In this document: positions 51,728-59,854 of the stretch, piece by piece
Numbering within the stretch: the stretch's first letter is position 1
How the letters are laid out: each line of letters begins with the position of its first letter
Source: Nonomuraea sp. PA05
GTDB taxonomy: Bacteria > Actinomycetota > Actinomycetes > Streptosporangiales > Streptosporangiaceae
Assembly (NCBI RefSeq): GCF_008086045.1
Contig: NZ_VSEY01000041.1
Location: forward strand, 1 to 64,000
Direction of reading: 5' to 3'
DNA length: 64,000 nucleotides
Translations under genes and position numbers: made by a program
The notes under the pieces: generated by a model
Database searches by the model: none
The model's input: only the letters and a program-made list of their open reading frames with translations
What the model was told of the DNA's origin: nothing

Positions 51728-52662
51728 TCGTCCTCCACCGGCTGGTCCGGCTCCTGGTGGTGCTGATCGTGGTGACCTTCCTGTCGTTCGCCCTGCTCAA
51801 CCTGCTGCCCGGTGACCCGGTCACGCAGATCCTGGGCCTGTCGGCGACGGAGGAGTCCCGCGCGCAGCTCCGCCAGGAGCTCGGGCTCGACGAGCCGCTG
51901 CTGGTGCGCTACCTGGACTGGCTGGCCGGCCTGGGCGTCGGCGACTTCGGCAACTCCTACATCAGCAGGATGCCCGTCGGCACCGAGCTGGCCGAGCGGC
52001 TGCCCGTGACGCTGGAGCTGCTGGTCGCCGCGCAGATCGTGGCGCTCGGCCTGGCGATCCCTGTCGGCGTGGCCGCCGCCCGCCGCGCCGGGCGCGCCCT
52101 CGACCAGGTGCTCACGACGCTCAGCTTCGCGCTGCTGTCCACGCCCGTGTTCGTGCTCGGGGTGCTGCTGATCCTCGTCTTCGCCGTCAACCTGCAAGTG
52201 CTGCCCGCGACCGGCTGGACGTCCATCTCCGTCGACATCGGATGGAACCTCACGTCCGTGATCCTGCCGGCGATCACGCTGGGCTGCGGGCAGTTCGCGG
52301 TGTACGCGCGGCTGCTGCGTACCGACCTGATCGCCACCCTCCAGGAGGACTACATCACGCTCGCGCGCGCCCGCGGCCTGTCACCGCGCCGCATCCTGTG
52401 GCGGCACGCGCTGCGCCCCTCCGCGATCACCCTGATCACCGCCATCGGCCTGAACCTGGGCGCGCTCATCGGCGGCACCGTGATCATCGAGACCCTCTTC
52501 GGCCTGCCCGGCATCGGGCGGCTCATCGTCGACTCCATCTTTTCCCGCGACTACCTGACGGTTCAGGGAGGCGTCGTGCTGATCTCGGTCGGCTACGTGG
52601 TCGTCAACTTCGCGGTGGACCTGGTGTACGCCGCCGTCGATCCGCGGATCCGTCGTGCGTAG
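51724..52662 (+). CDS. Oligopeptide ABC transporter permease (DppB-like)
   Basis: 312 residues from the GTG at 51724. It starts VLHRLVRLLVVLIVVTFLSFALLNLLPGDPV, the DppB signature, and has six helices. The EAA-type loop is TLARARGLSPRRILWRHALRPSAIT. The C-terminus is YAAVDPRIRR. It overlaps its neighbours on both sides (4 and 8 bp). Confidence 0.92.
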   Translation: MIVLHRLVRLLVVLIVVTFLSFALLNLLPGDPVTQILGLSATEESRAQLRQELGLDEPLLVRYLDWLAGLGVGDFGNSYISRMPVGTELAERLPVTLELLVAAQIVALGLAIPVGVAAARRAGRALDQVLTTLSFALLSTPVFVLGVLLILVFAVNLQVLPATGWTSISVDIGWNLTSVILPAITLGCGQFAVYARLLRTDLIATLQEDYITLARARGLSPRRILWRHALRPSAITLITAIGLNLGALIGGTVIIETLFGLPGIGRLIVDSIFSRDYLTVQGGVVLISVGYVVVNFAVDLVYAAVDPRIRRA

Positions 52663-54550
52663 GCGGCGGCTGGGCTTCGGGATCTGGCTGGCCGCCGGCT
52701 GGATCGGGCTGGTGCTGCTCGCCGCGCTGCTGGCCGACTTCCTGCCGTTCGCCCGCTACGACGAGACGCTCGCCGGGCCGCCGCAGACAGGGCCCAGCGC
52801 CGAGCACCCGTTCGGCACCGACGGGCTCGGCCGCGACGTGCTCAGCCGCGTCGTGTACGGGGCCCGCGTCTCGCTCGGCGTCGGCATCGGCGCGGTGCTG
52901 CTCGGCCTGGGCATCGGCGCGCCGCTCGGCATCCTGGCCGGTTACCGGCGGCGGACCGCCGACGCGGTCATCATGGCGGTCAACGACGTGGCGCAGGCGT
53001 TCCCCGCGCTGGTGTTCGCGCTGGCCGTGGTGGCGTTCGCCGGCGCGAACCTGCGCAACGTGCTCATCGTCCTCGGCGTGCTCGGGGTGCCCTCCTGGGT
53101 GCGCCTCATCCGGGGCGCCACCCTCACCTTCGCCGAGCGCGAGTTCGTGCTGGCCGCGCGCGTGCTCGGCACCCGCGACCGGCGCATCCTGTGGCGCGAG
53201 ATCATGCCGAACGTGGCCGTCCCCGCGGCCTCCTACGCCTTCATCGGGATGGCCGTGGTCGTCGTCGCCGAGGGCAGCCTGGCCTTCCTCGGCCTGTCCG
53301 TCCAGGCGCCCACCCCCACCTGGGGCGGCCTGATCAACGAGGGCCGCACGATCATGGAGACGGCGCCGCACGTCGTGCTGGCGCCCTCGATCGTCATGTT
53401 CCTGACCGTGCTCTCCTTCAACCTGGTCGGCGACCGGCTGCGGGCCATGACCGACGTGCGCGAGATCGGCCTGGAGCCGGTACGCCAGGCCGCCGCCGCC
53501 CCGATGCCCACCGCCACCCACGCCATCCGCGACACGCTGCTGCAGGCCGAGGAGCTGCGCACGCACTTCGTCACGCCGCGCGGCGTCGTCAAGGCCGTGG
53601 ACGGCGTCTCCTTCACCCTCGACCGGGGCCGCACCCTGGCCATCGTCGGCGAGTCGGGGTCCGGCAAGTCCATGCTGATCCGCTCCATCCTCGGGCTGCT
53701 GCCCGGCACCTCGGTCAGGGGCGGCCACGTGTACCTGTCGGGCGACGACCTGACCACCTACAGCCCGGCCGAGATGCGCTCCGTGCTCGGCCGGCGGCTC
53801 GGGACCGTCTTCCAGGACCCGATGACCGCGCTCAACCCCGTCCGCACCATCGGCACGCAGGTGATGGAGCCGCTGCGGGTGCATCTGCGCATGTCCCGCA
53901 GACAGGCTCGCGCCGAGGCCGTCCAGTTGCTCGCCTCGGTCGGCATCCCCGATCCGGTACGCATGCTGCGCCGCTACCCGCACCAGCTCTCCGGCGGGAT
54001 GCGGCAGCGGGTGACGATCGCGATGGCGCTGTCGTGCCGTCCCGACGTGCTGTTCGCCGACGAGCCCACCACCGCGCTCGACGTCACCATCCAGGACCAG
54101 GTGCTGCGGCTGCTGCACCGGCTGCGCGAGGAACGCGACATGGCGGTGGTGCTGGTCAGCCACGACCTGTCGGTGGTCGCCGAATGGGCGGACGAGGTGA
54201 TCGTCATGTACGCGGGCAAGGTGGTGGAGCGTGGGCCCGCCAGGGAGGTGTTCGCGCGTCCGCGGATGCCATACACCGAATCCCTGCTCCAGGCCGCGCC
54301 CCGGCTCACCGACCCGGTGCACCACCGGCTCCGCGTCATCCCCGGCAGGCCGCCGGACCTGGCGCACCTGCCGGCGGGATGCGCGTTCCGGGCGCGGTGC
54401 CCGTACGCGCAGGAGCGGTGCGAGCTGGAGGCGCCGCCTCTCTTCGAGGACGGCCCGCACCCCCACCAGTACGCCTGCTGGTACCCCCGGGACGCGCGCG
54501 CCGGCGACCCCGCCGATGTCGAGTCAGGAGTTGAGAGCCGTGGCAGGTAG
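52655..54550 (+). CDS. Fused oligopeptide permease and ATPase (DppC-DppD fusion)
   Basis: 631 residues from the GTG at 52655. Residues 1 to about 275 are a DppC permease: HPFGTDGLGRDVLSRVVYGARVSL and the EAA loop AARVLGTRDRRILWREIMPN. From about 290 onward is a DppD ATPase: Walker A GESGSGKSM, signature LSGGMRQR, Walker B VLFADEPTTALD, H-loop VSHDLSVV. The C-terminal oligopeptide-transporter Cys motif is CAFRARCPYAQERCE. Separate genes are the norm; fused forms are known in actinobacteria. The fusion fixes the ratio of permease to ATPase. Confidence 0.9.
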   Translation: MRRRRLGFGIWLAAGWIGLVLLAALLADFLPFARYDETLAGPPQTGPSAEHPFGTDGLGRDVLSRVVYGARVSLGVGIGAVLLGLGIGAPLGILAGYRRRTADAVIMAVNDVAQAFPALVFALAVVAFAGANLRNVLIVLGVLGVPSWVRLIRGATLTFAEREFVLAARVLGTRDRRILWREIMPNVAVPAASYAFIGMAVVVVAEGSLAFLGLSVQAPTPTWGGLINEGRTIMETAPHVVLAPSIVMFLTVLSFNLVGDRLRAMTDVREIGLEPVRQAAAAPMPTATHAIRDTLLQAEELRTHFVTPRGVVKAVDGVSFTLDRGRTLAIVGESGSGKSMLIRSILGLLPGTSVRGGHVYLSGDDLTTYSPAEMRSVLGRRLGTVFQDPMTALNPVRTIGTQVMEPLRVHLRMSRRQARAEAVQLLASVGIPDPVRMLRRYPHQLSGGMRQRVTIAMALSCRPDVLFADEPTTALDVTIQDQVLRLLHRLREERDMAVVLVSHDLSVVAEWADEVIVMYAGKVVERGPAREVFARPRMPYTESLLQAAPRLTDPVHHRLRVIPGRPPDLAHLPAGCAFRARCPYAQERCELEAPPLFEDGPHPHQYACWYPRDARAGDPADVESGVESRGR

Positions 54551-55517
54551 CGGAAACGCACACCTTCGCCCCCGTGACGAGGTGCTGCTGCGGGTGGAGG
54601 ATCTGGTCGTGGAGTTCCCCGCGGGACGCGGCCGCACCGTGAGCGCGGTCGCCGGCGTGAGCTTCGACGTGGCGCGTGGCGAGACGCTCGGCATCGTCGG
54701 CGAGTCGGGCTGCGGCAAGTCCAGCGCGGCCCGCGCGCTCGTCCAGCTCCCGCCGCCCCGCTCGGGCTCGGTCAAGCTGGACGGCCTGGAGCTCACCGCC
54801 CTGCGCGGCGAGCCCCTGCGCATGACCCGCCAGCGCCTCCAGATGATCTTCCAGGACCCCATCTCGTCCCTGAACCCCCGCCGCCGCGTCCGCGACATCG
54901 TCGGCGAGGGCCCCCGCGTGTGGCACCAGCCGGGCGACCGCGTGGACGAGGTGCTCGAAGCGGTCGGCCTCGACCCGGCGACGGCGGCCGAGCGCAGGCC
55001 GCACGAGTTCTCCGGCGGGCAGTGCCAGCGCATCTCCATCGCCAGGGCGCTCATCCTCGACCCCGAGGTGGTGATCTGCGACGAGCCGGTGTCGGCGCTG
55101 GACGTCTCCGTGCAGGCGCAGATCCTCGGCCTGCTGGAGGACCTCAAGGCCCGCTACCGGCTCACGCTCGTCTTCATCGCCCACGACCTGGCCGTGGTGA
55201 AGAACGTCAGCGACCGCATCATGGTCATGTACCTGGGCAAGGTGTGCGAGCTGGCGCCGAGCGCCGACCTGATCAGCCGGCCCGCGCACCCGTACACCAG
55301 GGCCCTGATCGCCTCCATCCCGGGCGGCGGCCTCGACCTGCCGCCCGCCGACACCCTGATCAGCGGCGAACCCCCGTCGCCGGTAGATCCTCCCTCCGGC
55401 TGCCGCTTCCGCACGCGGTGCCCGCGTGCGGCGGCGAAGTGCGCGGAGGAGGAGCCGCAAATCCAGCAAATCGGCGACGACCACTGGCTCGCCTGTCATT
55501 TCCCCATTAAGGAGTAG
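54540..55517 (+). CDS. Oligopeptide ABC transporter ATPase (DppF-like)
   Basis: 325 residues from the GTG at 54540 with AGGAG 9 bp upstream; an ATG at 54516 is an alternative that adds 8 residues. Walker A is GESGCGKSS, signature FSGGQCQR, Walker B VVICDEPVSALD and H-loop IAHDLAVV. The oligopeptide-type Cys motif is CRFRTRCPRAAAKCAEEEP. It pairs with the ATPase half of the fusion protein. Confidence 0.92.
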   Translation: MAGSGNAHLRPRDEVLLRVEDLVVEFPAGRGRTVSAVAGVSFDVARGETLGIVGESGCGKSSAARALVQLPPPRSGSVKLDGLELTALRGEPLRMTRQRLQMIFQDPISSLNPRRRVRDIVGEGPRVWHQPGDRVDEVLEAVGLDPATAAERRPHEFSGGQCQRISIARALILDPEVVICDEPVSALDVSVQAQILGLLEDLKARYRLTLVFIAHDLAVVKNVSDRIMVMYLGKVCELAPSADLISRPAHPYTRALIASIPGGGLDLPPADTLISGEPPSPVDPPSGCRFRTRCPRAAAKCAEEEPQIQQIGDDHWLACHFPIKE

Positions 55518-55526
55518 AAGCCCGAC

Positions 55527-56750
55527 ATGGCAATCGATTTCACCCTCGCCCCCGAGCACGAGGAGATCCGCAAGCGGATCCGTTCCTTCATCCAGGGCAC
55601 CGTCATGCCCGCCATGGAGGAGGTGCAGGAGGGCGACCGCGACCAGTACCTCCGCACGATCTTCCAGCTGCGCTCCCAGGCCAAGGCGGAGGGATTGTGG
55701 CTGCCCCACATGCCGAAGGAGTGGGGCGGCATGGGCCTGGGCCACGTGGAGCTGGCGATGGTGCAGTCGGAGGCCGCCAAGACCCGCATCGGGCCCTGGG
55801 TACTCAACTGCCAGGCCCCGGACGAGGGCAACATGCACACCCTCCTGCACTGGGCCACCGACGAGCAGAAGGAGAAGTACCTCCGCCCGCTCCTCGACGG
55901 CGCCAAGATGTCCTGCTTCGCCATGACCGAACCCGAGGTCGCCGGTTCCGACCCCACCCTCATCCGCACGGAAGCCGTCCAGGACGGCGACGAGTGGGTC
56001 ATCAACGGCCACAAATGGTTCATCTCCAACGCCCGCCGCGCCAACTTCGCCATCCTCATCGCCCGCACCGAACCGGACGTCCCCGAGGGCTCACGCGGCG
56101 CCAACACCGCCTTCCTCGTCGACCTGCCCAACCCGGGCTGGAACGACGTGCGCGAGGTGGAGACCATGCACGGCTCCACCGGCCACAGCGAGATCGTCAT
56201 CAAGGACCTGCGCGTCCCCTCCAGCGCCATCCTCGGCGGCCGCGGCAACGGCCACCGCCTCGGCCAGTACCGCCTCGGGCCCGCCCGGCTCGCCCACTGC
56301 ATGCGGTGGATCTCACAGGCGGAGACGGCGCTGGACATGATGGTCGATCGCGCGCTCAACCGGTACAGCCATGGGTCCGTGCTGGCGGAGAAGCAGGGGA
56401 TCCAGTGGCTGATCGCCGACTCGGCCATGGAGTTGTACCAGTGCAAGCTGATGGTGCTGCACGCCGCGTCCAAGATCGACAAGGGCGAGGACTTCCGTAC
56501 GGAGGTGTCGATGGCCAAGCACTTCGTGGCCAACAGCCTCAACCGGATCGTGGACCGGGCCATTCAGGTGCACGGGGCCCTTGGCTACTCGACGGACACG
56601 CCGCTGGCGAACATGTTCCAGCATGCTCGGTGGGCTCGGTTCGCTGATGGGGCCGATGAGATTCATCAGATGCGGATCGCTGAGCGGACGATCGCCGCCT
56701 ACCAGGCGACCGGTTCCACCAGCTCTGCCACCGGAGGGCTTCCGCTGTGA
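55527..56750 (+). CDS. Acyl-CoA dehydrogenase (ACAD10/11-like)
   Basis: 407 residues with AAGGAG across the stop of the previous gene. Blocks typical of the family: SCFAMTEPEVAGSDPT (FAD and substrate binding), VINGHKWFISNA, RIVDRAIQVHGALGYSTDTPLANMFQHARWAR. The catalytic Glu position of the C-terminal loop reads DGADEIHQ, with Asp where short-chain enzymes have Glu, as in ACAD10/11-type proteins. It oxidises an acyl-CoA at the alpha-beta bond. Its place as last gene of a peptide ABC operon suggests the imported ligand carries an acyl chain. Confidence 0.88.
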   Translation: MAIDFTLAPEHEEIRKRIRSFIQGTVMPAMEEVQEGDRDQYLRTIFQLRSQAKAEGLWLPHMPKEWGGMGLGHVELAMVQSEAAKTRIGPWVLNCQAPDEGNMHTLLHWATDEQKEKYLRPLLDGAKMSCFAMTEPEVAGSDPTLIRTEAVQDGDEWVINGHKWFISNARRANFAILIARTEPDVPEGSRGANTAFLVDLPNPGWNDVREVETMHGSTGHSEIVIKDLRVPSSAILGGRGNGHRLGQYRLGPARLAHCMRWISQAETALDMMVDRALNRYSHGSVLAEKQGIQWLIADSAMELYQCKLMVLHAASKIDKGEDFRTEVSMAKHFVANSLNRIVDRAIQVHGALGYSTDTPLANMFQHARWARFADGADEIHQMRIAERTIAAYQATGSTSSATGGLPL

Positions 56751-56767
56751 GGTGAGGGGCTTGTTCT

Positions 56768-56802
56768 GCGCGTAGGAGCGGCGGAGATCGGCTCCTACGC
56801 GC
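56768..56802 (+). terminator. Terminator after acyl-CoA dehydrogenase gene
   Basis: GCGCGTAGGAGC (56768-56779) and GCTCCTACGCGC (56791-56802) form a perfect 12-bp stem with an 11-nt loop, 18 bp after the stop codon. There is no T-tract. Confidence 0.75.
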
Positions 56803-57094
56803 ACGGCACGTCACCCAGGCAACCGGCCCGATCTCGGACGCTTCGGCTGGTGACCACAGGCCCGCCATCGAAGACGTCCAGCACCACTACCTCGGCCCGC
56901 AGCCCAGCCCAAGCCCGCACAACCTCCTCGGCCCCCGCCGCCCCGCCTTCGAACGCGACATCACCGGCGCCCTCCTGGCACTCAACCCCGAGGGCCACTT
57001 CCTCGAACCAGTGAAACTGCAGGTCCTGACAGCCCGCCCCACCGTTCAGACGCTCACCCGGGGAGCAGGCAGCGGCAGGATCTCCCGCTCGTAG
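56803..57094 (+). pseudogene. Coding-like remnant without a start codon
   Basis: The plus frame from about 56803 to the stop at 57094 stays open for about 97 codons. In a sample of codons it shows a clear coding signature: about 90% G/C at third positions and about 40% at second positions. The translation includes FERDITGALLALNPEGHFLEPVKLQ. No ATG, and only one late GTG, is present, and I do not recognise the family. It overlaps the 3' end of the opposite DUF6879 gene. It may be the tail of a lost gene, or chance. Confidence 0.25.
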
Positions 57095-57645
57095 TAGGGC
57101 CGCAACTCCTCCCCCCGCTCGAACAGCTTGTCCAGCTCTCCCTGGCACGCCGAGATCACTTCCCGATCGTCGATCCGCCGCGCCCCGCTGTGCGTGCCCG
57201 ATTCGTCGTACGTCACCTCGTACATCGCCACCGTCCCGAGCACGACCAGCTCAGGCAGCCGCCGGTCGATCTCGATCTCGGCCACCTCGCCCGCGTCGAG
57301 CACCCGCACCTGCTCCACGCTCGCGACCTTCAGCGCCAGCAGGTGCATCTCCCACTGCAGGTAGGGCGTGACCGGCTGCTCGACGATCCTGATGCGCCGC
57401 CGTCTGATGCGCTTGGCCGGGCGCTCGCGCTCCCGCACCGGCCCGCACCCGTCGTCCACGAGCTTGAGCGAACGGTCCCAGTCGCCTTCCACCATCGCCA
57501 CCCAGCTCGGCTCGCCCCGGAAGCTCTGGATGCGTTCGAGCTTCCAGAACACGTCATCGAGCTGGCGGAAAGTCGGCCAGAAGTCGTCGAGATACTCATC
57601 CGCACTCAGCATGACGCCCGGTACCTCATGAATGCGCTCAAGCAC
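57046..57645 (-). CDS. DUF6879-family protein
   Basis: 199 residues. The second half has the DUF6879 pattern: RIRRRRIRIVEQPVTPYLQWEMHLLALKVASVEQVRVLDAGEV, then LPELVVLGTVAMYEVTYDESGTHSGARRIDDREVISACQGELDKLFERGEELRPYY. The Leu-Glu-Arg head and long charged N-domain also fit. Such proteins usually sit beside Scr1/XRE regulators in actinomycetes and may be toxin-like or signalling partners; the function is unknown. Here the nearest regulator is a cupin-type XRE protein upstream on the same strand, 74 bp away. Confidence 0.75.
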   Translation of the reverse strand: MLERIHEVPGVMLSADEYLDDFWPTFRQLDDVFWKLERIQSFRGEPSWVAMVEGDWDRSLKLVDDGCGPVRERERPAKRIRRRRIRIVEQPVTPYLQWEMHLLALKVASVEQVRVLDAGEVAEIEIDRRLPELVVLGTVAMYEVTYDESGTHSGARRIDDREVISACQGELDKLFERGEELRPYYEREILPLPAPRVSV

Positions 57646-57719
57646 GATCCCTGCCTATCACCATGACGACGCGGAGTCGAGTTTCCCCAGGTCAGCACGG
57701 GCGAGTCGTACCAATCCCA

Positions 57720-58310
57720 TCAATTCCCCGCGCGTTCTCGCGGCTTGGCCCGCACGTGCATGCGCTCCCCCTGCCGGCCGAAGAGATTGAGCACCTCCAC
57801 CGGAGAATCCCCGGCCGGCCCGAACCAGTGCGGCAGCCGGGTGTCGAACTCCGCGGCCTCCCCCGGCCCCAGGACCAGATCGTGATCGGCCACGACGAGC
57901 CGCACGCGCCCCGAAAGCACGTACATCCACTCATAACCCTCATGCGTGATCGGCCGCGGCTGGTTCTGCTCGGCGGGAATGATCGACTTCCACGCCTGGA
58001 GCGGCCCCGGCTGGGTGGTCAGGGGGATCACGGTCCGGCCGTTGCGGACCACGGGCTTGCAGCGGATGCGCGGGTCGCCGACGTCCGGCGCGCCGACCAG
58101 CTCGTCGAGCGGCACCTGATGCGCCTGCGCGATCGGCAGAAGAAGCTCCAGGCTGGGACGGCGCTGGCCCGACTCCAGCCTGGACAGCGTGCTCTTGGAG
58201 ATGCCGGTGGCCTCCGACAGCGCCGACAGGCTCACCTCCCGTTGCGTACGGATGCGCCTGAGCCGCGGGCCGACCTGCGCCAGCGTCTCGGCCAAGTTCG
58301 TTGCCACCAT
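57720..58310 (-). CDS. XRE-family regulator with C-terminal cupin domain
   Basis: 196 residues from the ATG at 58310 (MVATNLAETLAQVGPRLRRIR); an earlier start at 58379 adds a non-conserved segment over the operator. Helix-turn-helix: VSLSALSEATGISKSTLSRLESGQRRPSLELLLPIAQAHQV. Cupin: EGYEWMYVLSGRVRLVVADHDLVLGPGEAAEFDTRLPHWF, with its metal- or ligand-binding residues. Such regulators sense small metabolites. It is divergent from the MFS exporter. Confidence 0.9.
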   Translation of the reverse strand: MVATNLAETLAQVGPRLRRIRTQREVSLSALSEATGISKSTLSRLESGQRRPSLELLLPIAQAHQVPLDELVGAPDVGDPRIRCKPVVRNGRTVIPLTTQPGPLQAWKSIIPAEQNQPRPITHEGYEWMYVLSGRVRLVVADHDLVLGPGEAAEFDTRLPHWFGPAGDSPVEVLNLFGRQGERMHVRAKPRERAGN

Positions 58311-58338
58311 GCCGTTCCTCGCTCTCCGGGAGACTGCC

Positions 58339-58358
58339 GCTGTTGCGAAAACAGCAAC
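58339..58358. promoter_or_regulatory. Operator between XRE-cupin gene and exporter gene
   Basis: GCTGTT-GCGAA-AACAGC (58339-58355) is a perfect 6-bp inverted repeat, and GTTGC/GCAAC (58342-58358) is nested in it. It lies 29 bp upstream of the XRE-cupin start codon in the divergent spacer. Confidence 0.5.
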
Positions 58359-58411
58359 GAGAGTTGTCATCCTAGCCACGGCGGTCGCACTATCTCGCCG
58401 TGAACAAGGCG

Positions 58412-58540
58412 ATGAACAGGCATGATGTCGTGGGGATCGTCGGTCCGGGGTGCGTGGGCCGCTCCTGGAACGGGCCGTCGCACTTCAACCGCGCGGTGCG
58501 CGACCAGCGCGGCACCGTCCCGGCGGGTGAGCGCCGATGA
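58412..58540 (+). CDS. Small ORF with dinucleotide-binding-like start, coupled to MFS gene
   Basis: A 42-residue frame from ATG 58412 (or 46 from GTG 58400) ends in a TGA that overlaps the MFS start codon (ATGA). It reads MNRHDVVGIVGPGCVGRSWNG and then a basic tail. The GxGxxG pattern followed by RSW resembles the start of 3-hydroxyacyl-CoA dehydrogenases. It may be a remnant of such a gene, now serving as a leader peptide for the exporter. Alternatively it is chance. Confidence 0.35.
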   Translation: MNRHDVVGIVGPGCVGRSWNGPSHFNRAVRDQRGTVPAGERR

Positions 58541-59739
58541 GCGCCGCCACCCTCCGGAGCACACGCGGCAGACTCCCCCTGGGCGTCTACCTGCTCTCCT
58601 TGAGCCTGTTCGCGATGGGCAGCGCAGAGTTCCTGCTCGCCGGCGTCCTCCCCACCATCGCTGCCGATCTACGCATATCCCTCTCCTCAGCCGGCGCGCT
58701 GATCTCAGCGTTCGCCGCCGCCGTAGTCATCGGCGGCCCACCCCTGGCCATCCTGACCCTCCGCTGGCCACGGCGCACGACTCTTGTGACCACCCAGGTG
58801 ATCTTCGCCGCCTGCGTGGTGGCAGGCGTCCTGACCGACAGCTACGCGGTGCTCCTGGCGACGCGCTTCCTCTCCGGTCTCGCCTACGCCGGGTTCTGGG
58901 CGGTCGCCGCCGTCACCGCGATCAGCCTGGTCCCGCCGGACCGGGCGGCGCGCGCCTCGGGCGTCGTCGTCAGCGGCCTCAGCCTCGCGATGGTGGCCGG
59001 CGGCCCGGCCGGCACGCTGATCAGCTACTTCACGGGCTGGCGCGGCGGCTTCTGGGCAGTGGCCGCCCTCACTGCCGCCGGCGCGTTCCTGACGCTAGTG
59101 GCGCTGCCCGCCACCCGCGCGCGCGGCGGGACCAGCGTGCGGGACGAGCTCCGCACCATGCGACGCCCCCAGCTCTGGACCGTGTACGCCGCCACCCTCC
59201 TCAGCACGGCCGCGTACATGATCACCTTCAACTACCTCTCGGCGCTCCTCACCGACGTCACCGACATGCCCGCGGTCTGGATCCCCGCGGTCCTGACGTT
59301 GTTCGGCGTCGGGGCGTTCGTGGGGCTGTCCATCGGCGGCAGGGTCGCCGACCGGCTGCCCACCCATGCGCTCCTGGCCGGCGCCCTCGGCATCCTGGCC
59401 TGCTCCGTCCTGCTCGGGACGTTCGCCAGGCACGCGACCGCCGTCGTGCCCCTCGTGCTCCTGCTGGGGATCGCCGGGTTCGTGCTGAACCCGGCGATCT
59501 ACGGGCGGGTGTTCTCCATCGCGAGCGAGGCGCCCACGCTCGCCGGAGCCACCACCGTCTCCGCCTTCCAGCTCGGGATCAGCCTCGTTCCGGCGTTCGC
59601 CGCCGTCGTGCTCGACGCCGACGGCGGGGTCCAGGGCGTGCCGTGGCTCGGCGCGGGCCTGGCGGCGCTCACGACGGTGCCCGTCCTGCTCGACCGCGTA
59701 CTGTCACGCCGCCGCCCTAGTCACTCGCGTTGGACGTAG
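58537..59739 (+). CDS. MFS exporter (DHA1, AraJ/Cmx-like)
   Basis: 400 residues, 12 predicted helices. The opening GVYLLSLSLFAMGSAEFLLAGVLPTIAADL and RFLSGLAYAGFWAVAAVTAISLVPPDRAARASGVVVSGLSLAMVAGGPAG (motif C) are those of the AraJ/Cmx branch of drug-proton antiporters. It may expel a drug or a sugar-like metabolite. Control by the divergent cupin regulator is likely. Confidence 0.9.
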   Translation: MSAATLRSTRGRLPLGVYLLSLSLFAMGSAEFLLAGVLPTIAADLRISLSSAGALISAFAAAVVIGGPPLAILTLRWPRRTTLVTTQVIFAACVVAGVLTDSYAVLLATRFLSGLAYAGFWAVAAVTAISLVPPDRAARASGVVVSGLSLAMVAGGPAGTLISYFTGWRGGFWAVAALTAAGAFLTLVALPATRARGGTSVRDELRTMRRPQLWTVYAATLLSTAAYMITFNYLSALLTDVTDMPAVWIPAVLTLFGVGAFVGLSIGGRVADRLPTHALLAGALGILACSVLLGTFARHATAVVPLVLLLGIAGFVLNPAIYGRVFSIASEAPTLAGATTVSAFQLGISLVPAFAAVVLDADGGVQGVPWLGAGLAALTTVPVLLDRVLSRRRPSHSRWT

Positions 59740-59854
59740 GAGGCCGCCCAGTCACTCGCCGCAGGGAGCAGAGAGCCACCCGGACACTCGCACGCAGGAG
59801 GAGGCCGCCTACCCCGCCCGCGAACGGCCGCCTGCCCCGCCCCTGAACGGCCGT

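Noticed and set aside
52604..54466. A 620-codon open frame on the minus strand opposite the DppC-DppD fusion gene
   Set aside because: It is a mirror of a well-supported gene. Its translation is rich in Arg, His, Gln and Gly with no domains, as expected for antisense frames in 72% GC DNA.
58537..59739. Calling the MFS gene a chloramphenicol resistance gene
   Set aside because: It belongs to the broad AraJ/Cmx branch, but substrate cannot be read from sequence.
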